From: Candidatus Merdivivens pullistercoris
GTDB taxonomy: Bacteria > Bacteroidota > Bacteroidia > Bacteroidales > UBA932
Length of the DNA stretch: 64,000 nt
Direction: 5' to 3'
NCBI GenBank assembly: GCA_017694935.1
Contig: JADIME010000076.1
Span: forward strand, 43,117 to 107,116
Position numbers and translations under genes: made by a program. This document shows positions 49,359 through 59,155 of the stretch, piece after piece. The notes below the pieces were generated by a model. It was not told where the DNA came from. It saw nothing but the letters and a program-made list of their open reading frames with translations, and did no database searches. Within the stretch, counting starts at the first letter, position 1, and every line of letters begins with the position of its first letter.

Positions 49359-49458
49359 TGTCATAATATTTTAATATTTTATCTTTGGGATTTATGACAT
49401 AATCACTATTTTTGCCGCTATATTTGATGGGAAAACAGTAGTATTTAATTGTAATTAT

Positions 49459-51888
49459 ATGAGAATCAAAAAATTATTCTATGCTCTCGTGCCGATGTTG
49501 TTTTTGGCAATGGGAGCCTGTCAGGAAGAGCAGGTGCTTGCTCCGGCTGTCAATCTGAATGAAGATGAAATCTCCATAGGCGCAGGAGGCGGCGAGTCTT
49601 CCGTGCTTATCAAACCCACACGTGACTGGACTGCAGTTGTTGAAAACGGCGCCGACTGGCTTACCGTTAGTCCTGCAAGCGGCTCCTCTACCGATGTGGT
49701 TGTAGAAGTAAAGGTGGTTGCCGAAGCCAATGAAGGCGAAGCAAGAAGCGCGAAAGTTACTTTCACGGCGGCCAATATCGAAGAAGTCCTTACCGTCAGT
49801 CAGGCGGCTGTCTCCGGGGGGGGCAATGAACCGGGAGACGAGACCATAATCTCTGTCGCGGACTTCCTTGCGAAACCTGTTGATGACGGAGTCTATTACA
49901 GACTTAAAGGTGTTATTACGGATTTGTTCAATACTGAGTATGGAAACTTCCACCTTGTTGACGAGACAGGAGATGTGCTTGTGTACGGTCTTACTGCCGA
50001 GAAGCAGTCTTCCAATGACAAAAGTTTTTCCACTCTCGGGCTTAAAGAAGGCGACACCGTCGTCATAGAAGGTACCCGTGATGAATTCGAAGGCGAGGCG
50101 CAGGTCGGCGGCCCGGCCTACTATATCAGCCATGAACCGGGACAGGGCGGCGGCGATGAGCCAGAACCTGGTGACTATACATCGATAGCGGATGTAAGGA
50201 AGATGGCTCCGGCAAGCGCAGACGACAAGGCCACAATCGCAGACGGCGTTAAAATCAAGGCATACGTTATCAGCAATGTGGAAATAAACAACCTTACATC
50301 AAAGAAGAACGTGTTCGTACAGGATGAGACGGCAGGTCTTCAGATCCGTTTCACAAGCGATGCGACTTTCGCTTTCGGCGACGAGGTTGTAATCGACCTT
50401 TCAGGTCAGGAACTTTCATACTTCGAGGGCGCTCTTCAGGCCAACAATGTTTCGAACGGCAATGTAGAGGTTCTCTCTTCCGACAATAAGATTGACCCTA
50501 AGGAGGTTACAGTCGCCGAGTTCATGAAGAACACTTACGATGCACAGTATGTGGCTCTTCCGGATGTTCAGGTAGTTGAATCCGATCTCGGCAAGACTTT
50601 CGTTGAAGGCGGTGCGCATACTTCAATCAACGTTGAAGACAAGACCGGCAACTCATTTGTAATCTTCTCTTCGAAATATACCACATTCGGTAACGAGCAG
50701 GTTCCGCAGGGAGCAGGCGTGCTGAAAGGAATTTCGATGATTAACAACGGCAAGATGCAGATAGGCCTTACCTCGCAGGACGACTATGCCGGCATGACAG
50801 GCGAACGTTTCGATGGCCAGGGCGGTGACGAACCCGATCCGGGCGAAATCGAGGAAGTGACTATCGAAGAGTTCCTTGCAAAATCTGAGGGCGAGACTTA
50901 TTACAAACTCACCGGTACGGTAACCAGTATCAAAGATGATTCATGGGGCAACCTTACCATTGAAGACGAAACCGGCAATGTCTATGTCTATGGCGTGGCC
51001 AAGGACGAGGCTTCGGTAGGTAGCGGTCCTTCATTCTCCGGTCTCGGAGTGGAAGTCGGCGACATACTTACCATAGCCGGCAAACGTGCATCTTACAATG
51101 GCAGTCCTCAAGTAGGCGATGCATACTACATCAGTCATGAGAAGGGTCAGGGTGGTGACGAACCGGATCCGGGCGAGATAGAGGAAGTGACCGTCGAGGA
51201 ATTCCTTGCGAAACCGGTAGATGCTGGCGTTTATTACAGGCTGACAGGTACGATTACCGATTTGTACAATACCGCGTACGGTAACTTCCACCTTGTTGAC
51301 GAGACAGGGGATGTCCTCGTGTACGGTCTTACTGCCGAGAAACAGTCTTCCAATGACCAGAGTTTTTCCACTCTCGGGCTTAAGGAGGGTGATATCGTTA
51401 CCATTGAAGGTACACGCGCCGAACACAACGGTACTGCTCAGGTCGGCGGACCTGCTTACTACATAAGCCATGAGCCGGGCGAGGCACCCGAAAATCCTCT
51501 CGGCGATGTAAATGTCGTGCTTGGCGAAAAGGCTTATTACGAAAAGGCTACCGTGAACGGTGAAGAATTCCCGGTGTTGAAATTGGGTACATCCAGTGTC
51601 AATGGTGATGCTTCATTTACGATTCCGGCTGGTACGACAAAAATAACCATGTATTGTGTCGCATGGAAAGGAAAGTCAGGCGCGTTGAATCTTTCGGGCA
51701 ATTGTACCATTACACCATCGAGGATTGGGGCTGCGTCCAATGACGGTGCTTCTAACAACTCGCCATATACCATGACAGTAACCGACGCGGACAGGTATGA
51801 ATTTACCGTATCCGGATGCAATTCGGACACGGTAATAAACTTGCAGAGCGAGGCGCGTGTAATCCTTTGGGATGTACAACTCGACTAA
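49459..51888 (+). CDS. Lipoprotein with BACON domain and repeated OB-fold/DUF5689-like modules
   Basis: Lipobox LAMGACQEE; WLTVSPASG BACON; three copies of VEEFLAKPVDxGVYYRLTGTITDLYNTxYGNFHLVDETGDVLVYG-type module. Confidence 0.8.
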   Translation: MRIKKLFYALVPMLFLAMGACQEEQVLAPAVNLNEDEISIGAGGGESSVLIKPTRDWTAVVENGADWLTVSPASGSSTDVVVEVKVVAEANEGEARSAKVTFTAANIEEVLTVSQAAVSGGGNEPGDETIISVADFLAKPVDDGVYYRLKGVITDLFNTEYGNFHLVDETGDVLVYGLTAEKQSSNDKSFSTLGLKEGDTVVIEGTRDEFEGEAQVGGPAYYISHEPGQGGGDEPEPGDYTSIADVRKMAPASADDKATIADGVKIKAYVISNVEINNLTSKKNVFVQDETAGLQIRFTSDATFAFGDEVVIDLSGQELSYFEGALQANNVSNGNVEVLSSDNKIDPKEVTVAEFMKNTYDAQYVALPDVQVVESDLGKTFVEGGAHTSINVEDKTGNSFVIFSSKYTTFGNEQVPQGAGVLKGISMINNGKMQIGLTSQDDYAGMTGERFDGQGGDEPDPGEIEEVTIEEFLAKSEGETYYKLTGTVTSIKDDSWGNLTIEDETGNVYVYGVAKDEASVGSGPSFSGLGVEVGDILTIAGKRASYNGSPQVGDAYYISHEKGQGGDEPDPGEIEEVTVEEFLAKPVDAGVYYRLTGTITDLYNTAYGNFHLVDETGDVLVYGLTAEKQSSNDQSFSTLGLKEGDIVTIEGTRAEHNGTAQVGGPAYYISHEPGEAPENPLGDVNVVLGEKAYYEKATVNGEEFPVLKLGTSSVNGDASFTIPAGTTKITMYCVAWKGKSGALNLSGNCTITPSRIGAASNDGASNNSPYTMTVTDADRYEFTVSGCNSDTVINLQSEARVILWDVQLD

Positions 51889-51940
51889 GAATCAGACAAA
51901 ACAGATTTTAGGATTTTTTCATAAGTAAGAAAATTTTCGG

Positions 51941-51975
51941 CAGCCCCGGGCATCTGTCCCGGGACTGTTTTTTTG
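51941..51975 (+). terminator. Intrinsic terminator
   Basis: CAGCCCCGGG-catctgt-CCCGGGACTG TTTTTTTG. Confidence 0.65.
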
Positions 51976-52080
51976 TTGCGCCACTGTTTTTTTGAAGTTG
52001 CGGCCACGGCATTTTTATTGATGATTGATGTTAAACTATTGAGGGTTAATACGTTATGCCATATAACGCATGACATATAT

Positions 52081-52116
52081 GTGGCTTAGGGGCGAAAAAT
52101 AATGCCTCTAAGCCAC
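52081..52116. terminator. Strong hairpin, possible bidirectional terminator
   Basis: GTGGCTTAGGGGC-gaaaaataat-GCCTCTAAGCCAC. Confidence 0.5.
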
Positions 52117-52185
52117 GGTTTCAAATGGCGTTATTGTTGATAGTCAGATAATTAAATATAGTTTGGCGTGGCCTGGACTTCCGAC

Positions 52186-52217
52186 AAGCCCCGCGCCTCA
52201 AGCGAAGCCGGGGCTTT
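52186..52217 (-). terminator. Putative terminator of hydrogenase gene
   Basis: AAGCCCCG ... CGGGGCTT downstream of the minus-strand stop. Confidence 0.55.
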
Positions 52218-52224
52218 AAGCCGT

Positions 52225-53688
52225 CTATTCGTGCATTTTGGCGTAGGATTCGTCTATCTTGTCGAGTTCGCTGTTGAGTTGCTTGCGTCCTGCAACCTTG
52301 TCGTTGTATGTGCACGGTCCGGAGATGCATCCTTCCGGGCAGGCCATCATTTCAAGGAAACGCGCAGGGGCTTTCTTCGTCTTTGCGTAACTCTTTATTA
52401 AAGGTATGAGCTTTTTGTCGAAACCGGAAACAAGCTGCGCGTCCACGTCTTCCCCAAGGAATGCCTTTACGGCCCCGGATACTCCGCCTGTCTGTGCGAA
52501 GCCGTGTGCCTCTTTGACAGAGAGGTATTCGACTTTGTAAGGCTCTACAGTCTCAATGTCGATGTCGTAGCCGGAAATCAGGCTGCCTAACTCCTCGAAT
52601 GTGAGTACATAGTCCACATTCGGATTGTTTTTGGCTTCCTTGCGCTTGGCTATGCAAGGGCCGATGAATACCTGCTTGGCCGACGGGTATTTTTCCTTGA
52701 TTATCTCTGCCGTATAGTACATCGGTGAACCTGTCGTGGAAATGAACGGAATCATTTCCGGAATGTGCTTTCTGGCAAGTTCTATGTATGACGGGCAGCA
52801 GCTTGTGGTCATGAATGGCTGTCCTTCCGCAAGACGTTCTTTCAGTTCGGCGGCTTCATTGGACGTGGTCATCATCGCTCCTTCGGCTACTTCGACAACT
52901 GCGTGGAAGCCTAACGCCTTGATGGCTCCGTAAACCTGTTCTTTCGGATATTTGAACTGGCCGAGTATTGACGGGGCTACCATTGCGACCACTTGTTTCC
53001 CGTCCCATATATTGTTTAGAATATCAAATACTTGTGATATCTCGAATATTGCACCGAAAGGGCAGGCGTTAAGGCAGCGCCCGCAATATATGCACTTGCT
53101 CTCGTCGATGTGTTCCACCCCGTATTCGTCTTTTGAAATAGCCTTTACAGGGCAGGCTTCTTCGCACGGTACCGGAATGTAGACGATTGCATGGTATGGG
53201 CAGCTTTGGTAGCATTTGCCGCAGTTGATGCACAGAGAGTGGTCTATGACGGCCATCCCGTGTTCCTTGGTGTGGCTGATGGCGCCTTTCGGGCAGTTCA
53301 TCGAACAGCTCCTTGCGACGCAGCCCCGGCACAGGTTGGTGATTTCATAGTTGGTCTTGACACATGAGGAACATGCCTCGTCTATGACGCACATGATATT
53401 TTCCTTCGGGTTGGCCGACCTCGTTATCGCCTTGCGCGCATATTCGGACAGAGGGGTGAGTTCGTCTTTCTCATCGCTCATGTCGTAACCCAAAAGAGGG
53501 AACATCTTGTATTTCCAGACGGCCCTCTCTTTATGCACGCAGCATCGTCCCAGTACCTTGGAGCGGCGCGGGCTCAACTGTATCGGCAGCCTGTCTATGT
53601 CTGTACACAGTCTGTCTTCTTTCCACATTTTTACCATTGTAGCCAACAGCTTGTGGCGTACAATCATAACATTGTTCATGAATGCCAT
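52225..53688 (-). CDS. Monomeric [FeFe] hydrogenase (group B-like), with N-terminal 4Fe-4S ferredoxin domains
   Basis: L1 TTSCCPSY, L2 GPCIAKRKEA, L3 EMMACPEGCISGPC; CINCGKCYQSCP and CIYCGRCLNACP clusters; divergent from hydE. Confidence 0.9.
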   Translation of the reverse strand: MAFMNNVMIVRHKLLATMVKMWKEDRLCTDIDRLPIQLSPRRSKVLGRCCVHKERAVWKYKMFPLLGYDMSDEKDELTPLSEYARKAITRSANPKENIMCVIDEACSSCVKTNYEITNLCRGCVARSCSMNCPKGAISHTKEHGMAVIDHSLCINCGKCYQSCPYHAIVYIPVPCEEACPVKAISKDEYGVEHIDESKCIYCGRCLNACPFGAIFEISQVFDILNNIWDGKQVVAMVAPSILGQFKYPKEQVYGAIKALGFHAVVEVAEGAMMTTSNEAAELKERLAEGQPFMTTSCCPSYIELARKHIPEMIPFISTTGSPMYYTAEIIKEKYPSAKQVFIGPCIAKRKEAKNNPNVDYVLTFEELGSLISGYDIDIETVEPYKVEYLSVKEAHGFAQTGGVSGAVKAFLGEDVDAQLVSGFDKKLIPLIKSYAKTKKAPARFLEMMACPEGCISGPCTYNDKVAGRKQLNSELDKIDESYAKMHE

Positions 53689-53787
53689 GGCAAACCGTAT
53701 TTTTCTTAAAATTAAAAATCAGGGCGCAAAGATATGCACAAAAATGGATATATTTGCATTCGTTTATAAAATTGTACCGGAGTTGTT

Positions 53788-54948
53788 TTGAAATCGCAAG
53801 GAGTTATAGATAGAATTTTTCCCGGCTCATTGCCCTCTGCTTCGGATTTGCACGCGCTTTTGACATCCCTGTCAGAGAATGACTCGTCGGCGGAACGTCT
53901 GGCGGTGAGGGCAAGGGAGGTTTCGTCAAGTGTTTTCGGGGGAAAAGTATTCCTCAGGGGGCTTGTCGAGATAGGGAATGTTTGCCGTAACGACTGTTAT
54001 TATTGCGGAATAAGGAAATCCAACAGTAATATACACCGTTATGTCCTTTCGGCAGAGGAGATATTTTCCTGCTGTGCCGCAGGTTACCGCAGGGGTTTCA
54101 GGACTTTTGTGCTGCAGGGAGGCGAGAATCCCGGCATGGGGGATGATTTTCTTTGTGATTTGATAAAGAAGATAAAGACGGAGCTGGCAGGCTGTGCGGT
54201 TACCCTTTCGCTCGGTGAAAGGGGGTATGATTCATTCAAGAGGCTGTACGATGCCGGGGCGGACAGGTATCTGCTCAGGCACGAGGCGGCGGACGAGGAT
54301 TATTTTTATAAGCTCCATCCCCGTCCCTCGGCTGAAACGGAAGCAACCGCCAGCCCTGATGCAGATCCGTCGGCCGGAGTGTATGATGTGTCATCCACTA
54401 CGAATCATGCCAGGCGTATGGCTTCGCTCCGGATGTTGAAAGAGATAGGCTATCAGGTAGGCGCCGGTTTTATGGTAGGTGCTCCCGGGCAGACTGTAGG
54501 GCACATAGCCAAGGACCTGGAGTTCATAGCGGAACTAAGGCCGCAGATGGTGGGGATAGGTCCATATATGCCTCATCCCGATACTCCTTTCGGGAAAATG
54601 CAGGATGTCTTCTGGACACCGGAAAGGAAACACAGGATGACACTCGGCCTGCTTTCAATATTGAGGCTGCTCGACCCTTGCCTGCTACTGCCTTCGACTA
54701 CGGCGTTGAATACTCTTGCCGAAGGAGCCCGTTACGAGGGCATACTGGCTGGGGCGAATGTGATAATGCCCAATATTTCTCCTGCACGCGCCCGTGCCGC
54801 ATACGAGCTGTACAGCGGAAAAGTCACGGACGGAGGGGAAAGCGGGGAAGGTCTGGACGAGTTGGAAAAATCCCTTGCGGCGATAGGTTATGAGGCGGAC
54901 TGGTCGCGGGGAGATTATTGCCCGCACAAAGGTTGTAAAGAAAAATAA
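53788..54948 (+). CDS. hydE: [FeFe] hydrogenase H-cluster radical SAM maturase HydE
   Basis: CRNDCYYCGIRKSN radical SAM CxxxCxxC; GYQVGAGFMVGAPGQT; TTG start; genomic context. Confidence 0.92.
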   Translation: MKSQGVIDRIFPGSLPSASDLHALLTSLSENDSSAERLAVRAREVSSSVFGGKVFLRGLVEIGNVCRNDCYYCGIRKSNSNIHRYVLSAEEIFSCCAAGYRRGFRTFVLQGGENPGMGDDFLCDLIKKIKTELAGCAVTLSLGERGYDSFKRLYDAGADRYLLRHEAADEDYFYKLHPRPSAETEATASPDADPSAGVYDVSSTTNHARRMASLRMLKEIGYQVGAGFMVGAPGQTVGHIAKDLEFIAELRPQMVGIGPYMPHPDTPFGKMQDVFWTPERKHRMTLGLLSILRLLDPCLLLPSTTALNTLAEGARYEGILAGANVIMPNISPARARAAYELYSGKVTDGGESGEGLDELEKSLAAIGYEADWSRGDYCPHKGCKEK

Positions 54949-55009
54949 ACCGCCAAAGGTAGTGTAGAGACGGCGGCGGTACGATAAAAACTGGAAAAGG
55001 AAGATTGTC

Positions 55010-56461
55010 ATGTCGGAATTTGTTTACAATCCGGCTTCATCGGTGGCTGGGGAGTTCATCAATGATGCCGAGGTATGCGCTACGATAGAATACGCATTAC
55101 AGAACAAAGGCAATACAGGCCTTGTGGATGAAATACTGTCGAAGCCGTCGATAATGAAGGACGGACTTACCCATAGGGAGGCCGCCGTGCTGCTCGTGCA
55201 GGAAGACCAATCTGTATGGGAACGGATTTATGCCCTTGCGAAAGAGATAAAGAGAAAATATTACGGCAACAGGATTGTGATGTTCGCGCCCCTGTACCTT
55301 TCCAACTATTGCGTGAACAGTTGCGTGTACTGTCCATATCACAGGCAGAACAAAAGCATTCCGCGCAAGAAACTTACACAGGAAGAGATAGCCCGCGAGG
55401 TGATTGCCCTTCAGGATATGGGTCACAAGCGCCTTGCCATAGAGGCCGGCGAGCATCCGGAGCTGAACCCTATCGAATATATCCTCGAATCCATAGACAC
55501 GATATATTCGATCAAGCATAAGAACGGGGCAATCCGCCGTGTGAATGTCAATATTGCGGCAACGACCGTTGAGAATTACCGCCGGCTCCATGAGGCGGGC
55601 ATCGGGACATACATACTGTTTCAGGAAACTTACAATAAGCGGCGTTATGAAATGCTTCATCCCCATGGGCCGAAATCCGATTATGCCTATCATACGGAGG
55701 CGATGGACAGGGCGCAGGAAGGCGGCATAGACGATGTGGGCATGGGAGTGCTGTTCGGCCTGAGCGACTATAAATATGATTTTACGGCTTTGGTCATGCA
55801 TGCCGAGCATCTCGTCGCGAGATTCGGCGTAGGGCCCCATACGATAAGCCTGCCGCGTATATGCGATGCGGATGACATAGATTCCAAATCATTTGAAAAC
55901 GGTATTCCGGATTGGCTTTTCGAGAGGATTACCGCCCTGTTGAGGATTACGGTGCCTTATACGGGCATGATCATTTCGACGAGGGAACGTCCGTCCATGC
56001 GCCGGAGGCTTCTCGAATTGGGCGTGTCCCAGATAAGCGGAGGTTCCAAGACTTCGGTCGGAGGATATGCAGACGAGGCGGAAACAGGCCGTCTCACCGA
56101 GGATGAGGAACATTCGGCCCAGTTCGATGTAAATGACAACCGTACGCTGGACGAGGTGGTAAGATGGCTTCTTGAACTGGGTTATATACCGAGCTTCTGT
56201 ACGGCATGTTACAAGAGCGGCAGGACAGGCGACAGGTTCATGTCCTTGCTGAAAGCCGGGCAGATAGCCAATTGCTGCGGTCCTAATGCGATAATGACTC
56301 TTAAAGAGTACCTTATAGACTATGCGTCGCCTGAAACGCGGAAGGCGGCCGTTCCTGTGATACAAAGGGAACTCGGCCTGATACCGAATCCGGTGACGAA
56401 GGAAAAGTGCGAGACTATGTTGGAGAGGATAGAACATGGAGAAAGGGATTTCAGATTCTGA
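55010..56461 (+). CDS. hydG: [FeFe] hydrogenase H-cluster radical SAM maturase HydG
   Basis: LYLSNYCVNSCVYCPYHRQNK; C-terminal CTACYKSGRTGDRFM. Confidence 0.94.
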   Translation: MSEFVYNPASSVAGEFINDAEVCATIEYALQNKGNTGLVDEILSKPSIMKDGLTHREAAVLLVQEDQSVWERIYALAKEIKRKYYGNRIVMFAPLYLSNYCVNSCVYCPYHRQNKSIPRKKLTQEEIAREVIALQDMGHKRLAIEAGEHPELNPIEYILESIDTIYSIKHKNGAIRRVNVNIAATTVENYRRLHEAGIGTYILFQETYNKRRYEMLHPHGPKSDYAYHTEAMDRAQEGGIDDVGMGVLFGLSDYKYDFTALVMHAEHLVARFGVGPHTISLPRICDADDIDSKSFENGIPDWLFERITALLRITVPYTGMIISTRERPSMRRRLLELGVSQISGGSKTSVGGYADEAETGRLTEDEEHSAQFDVNDNRTLDEVVRWLLELGYIPSFCTACYKSGRTGDRFMSLLKAGQIANCCGPNAIMTLKEYLIDYASPETRKAAVPVIQRELGLIPNPVTKEKCETMLERIEHGERDFRF

Positions 56462-57674
56462 CAGCGGGAGGCCGGCGGCAGTGCCGGGAGAAAGGCCGAA
56501 TATAGGTATCTTCGGGAAAAGGAATACCGGTAAATCCACGCTGTTCAATCTCCTGCTCGGCCAGAATGTCGCGGTCGTTTCGGATCTGAAGGGAACGACG
56601 ACGGATCCTGTACGTAAATCCATGGAACTGGACGGCGTGGGAGCTGTTACATTGATAGATACTCCCGGTTACGATGATGACGGGGACATAGGTTCCCTGC
56701 GTGTGGAGCAGTCTGTAAAATCGGCTGCTTCCTGCGATGTCGCGCTTGTCATTGTGGATGGACGTGAAGATGCCCTTGACCGGCGGTGGACGGAATATCT
56801 TGAAGGTCGCGGGGCTACAGTCATAATCATACATAAAGAAGATATTATGCAGGGAGAATCCCTCCGGGAAACCGGTGTGTCCCTCAGGGTCAGGGACAAC
56901 GTGTTTGCCAAAATCAGGCAGGCTCTTGCTTCGAAGGATTCCGACGGCTCTCCTGTTACCATACTCGGCGACCTTGTTTCCGAAGGCGATATAGTCGTGT
57001 TGGTAATGCCTCAGGACAAGGCCGCCCCGAAAGGCCGTCTGATAATGCCCCAGATGCAGACTGTCCGTGAACTTCTGGACAGGGGTTGTATGCCCCTCTG
57101 TGTGTCTCCGGGGAATCTTGCAGGGGCTTTCGGCTCATTGTCTTCCAAACCGCGTCTGGTGATTACCGACTCTCAGGCTTTCTCTTCCGTACGTTCAGCC
57201 ATGGAAAAGGCATTTGCCGGGGCGGAATCGGCACCGGCGGGAATGTTTGCGCCCGAAGACATGGAAGTCATATCGGATGTCATAGGAGGTGTGCCGCTCA
57301 CTTCGTTTTCCATACTGTTCTCACGTTACAAGGGCGATATAAGAATCTTCAAGGAAGGCGCGGCGAAGATAGCCTCGCTTGCTCCGGGCTCGCGCGTGCT
57401 TATAGCTGAGGCCTGTGCGCACAGGCCCCTGAATGAGGACATAGGCCGTGTGAAACTCCCTGCCTTGTTGCGCAGGAAGGTCTGTGAGGATTTGAATATA
57501 GATGTCGTGGCCGGTTCCGACTGGCCTTCGGATCTTGGCGGTTATGACCTGATAATCCATTGCGGGGCATGCATGTTCAACCGCAAGCTCGTGCTTTCAA
57601 GGATAGCCGATGCCCGCTGCTCCGGAGTCCCGATAACCAATTACGGACTGGCCCTGTCGGCACTGATGAGGTAG
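56436..57674 (+). CDS. hydF: [FeFe] hydrogenase H-cluster maturation GTPase HydF
   Basis: GKRNTGKSTLFNLLLGQNVAVVSDLKGTTTDPVRKSMEL; HCGACMFNR; overlaps hydG by 26 nt. Confidence 0.94.
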   Translation: MEKGISDSDSGRPAAVPGERPNIGIFGKRNTGKSTLFNLLLGQNVAVVSDLKGTTTDPVRKSMELDGVGAVTLIDTPGYDDDGDIGSLRVEQSVKSAASCDVALVIVDGREDALDRRWTEYLEGRGATVIIIHKEDIMQGESLRETGVSLRVRDNVFAKIRQALASKDSDGSPVTILGDLVSEGDIVVLVMPQDKAAPKGRLIMPQMQTVRELLDRGCMPLCVSPGNLAGAFGSLSSKPRLVITDSQAFSSVRSAMEKAFAGAESAPAGMFAPEDMEVISDVIGGVPLTSFSILFSRYKGDIRIFKEGAAKIASLAPGSRVLIAEACAHRPLNEDIGRVKLPALLRRKVCEDLNIDVVAGSDWPSDLGGYDLIIHCGACMFNRKLVLSRIADARCSGVPITNYGLALSALMR

Positions 57675-57808
57675 AAGGCAGCTTTTAAGTCCACTTCTAT
57701 TACATTTAATATTGGTTTATACCCCTATTTTATTACAAAAACAGATTATATATGCTCCTGTTTTATTACAATTACACTATCTTTGCAGTGCTGTAATGTA
57801 TTGAGAAC

Positions 57809-59143
57809 ATGTTTGAAAGAAATATTTTAACTAATTTGAGGGAATGGTCAAGAAGACCCGGTCACAAGCCATTGGTGCTTCGCGGTGCGAGGCAAGTGGG
57901 GAAAACTACCCTTGTAAACCAGTTTTCCAAAGAATATGAGGTTTATTTAAAGCTTAATTTGGACAAAGATGCCGACCGGCAGCTTTTTGAATCAGGAATG
58001 TCTGTGGAAGAACTTCTTACTGCCATTTATCTGCTTAATAACAAAGAGCGGAAAGACGCACGCACTCTGCTTTTTATCGATGAGATTCAAAATTCTCCCA
58101 AGGCTGTGGCAATGCTGCGTTATTTTTACGAGGATGTTTCAGGAATAGACGTGATTGCGGCAGGCTCGCTTCTGGAAAGTCTTATAGACAAGCATATATC
58201 TTTTCCAGTCGGCCGTGTTGAGTATATGGCATTACGCCCGTGTTCTTTCAATGAATTTTTGGGAGCCGTAGGTGAAAACGGACTGAAAGCGTCCCAATAT
58301 GAAATCGCTATACCTGTCCCGTTACATGAAGAAACGATGCGGTTATTCAATATATACGTTTTATTGGGAGGGATGCCGGAAATAGTTGATAATTATGCAA
58401 TTAATAGGGATATTGTTTCTTTGGGGCATGTTTATGAAAGTTTGCTGACCGGATATAGGGATGATATTGAAAAATATTCCAGTACTGAGACCATGGGCAA
58501 TATTCTCCGTCATATCCTTAATGTAGGATGGCTATATGCCGCGAAGCGGATTTCTTTTGAAAAATTCGGCAATTCACTTTATCGTTCCAGGGAGATGGGC
58601 GAGGCTTTCCGTATGTTGGAGAAAACCATGCTGCTTGAATTGTCTTATCCGGTAACGTCTGTCGTTGTCCCTTTTATTCCGGAATTGAAACGTTCGCCGA
58701 AATTGTTATGGATAGATACCGGTATAGTGAATTATGTCGGAGGGCTTCAAAAAGAGTTAGTAAATATCAAGGATATAAGCGATGTGTGGATGGGACATAT
58801 TGCAGAACAGATAATAGGACAGGAACTCGTAGGTGATGACAATTCTTTTTCCCGTAAACGTTATTTTTGGGTGAACGGAACCGGGTCTGATGCGGAAGTT
58901 GATTTTGTCATACAGTATGATGACATGGTCATTCCGGTGGAAGTGAAATCAGGTCATAATTCGCGGTTGCGTTCATTGCATTCGTTTATGGAAAAGTCAC
59001 CTCATGATATAGCCGTGCGTTTTTGGAGGAAACCGCTTTCAATCGATGAGGCGGTGACCCCGAAAGGAAAGCGTTTTCGCCTTTTCAATATTCCGTATTA
59101 TTATGCCGGTCAGGTTGGAAGGGTGATATTAAAATACATTTGA
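57809..59143 (+). CDS. AAA-family ATPase with DUF4143-type C-terminus
   Basis: PLVLRGARQVGKTTLVNQFS Walker A; LLFIDEIQN Walker B; DAEVDFVIQYDDMVIPVEVKSG nuclease-like D-ExK region. Confidence 0.88.
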   Translation: MFERNILTNLREWSRRPGHKPLVLRGARQVGKTTLVNQFSKEYEVYLKLNLDKDADRQLFESGMSVEELLTAIYLLNNKERKDARTLLFIDEIQNSPKAVAMLRYFYEDVSGIDVIAAGSLLESLIDKHISFPVGRVEYMALRPCSFNEFLGAVGENGLKASQYEIAIPVPLHEETMRLFNIYVLLGGMPEIVDNYAINRDIVSLGHVYESLLTGYRDDIEKYSSTETMGNILRHILNVGWLYAAKRISFEKFGNSLYRSREMGEAFRMLEKTMLLELSYPVTSVVVPFIPELKRSPKLLWIDTGIVNYVGGLQKELVNIKDISDVWMGHIAEQIIGQELVGDDNSFSRKRYFWVNGTGSDAEVDFVIQYDDMVIPVEVKSGHNSRLRSLHSFMEKSPHDIAVRFWRKPLSIDEAVTPKGKRFRLFNIPYYYAGQVGRVILKYI

Positions 59144-59155
59144 TTGTAACAGTTT

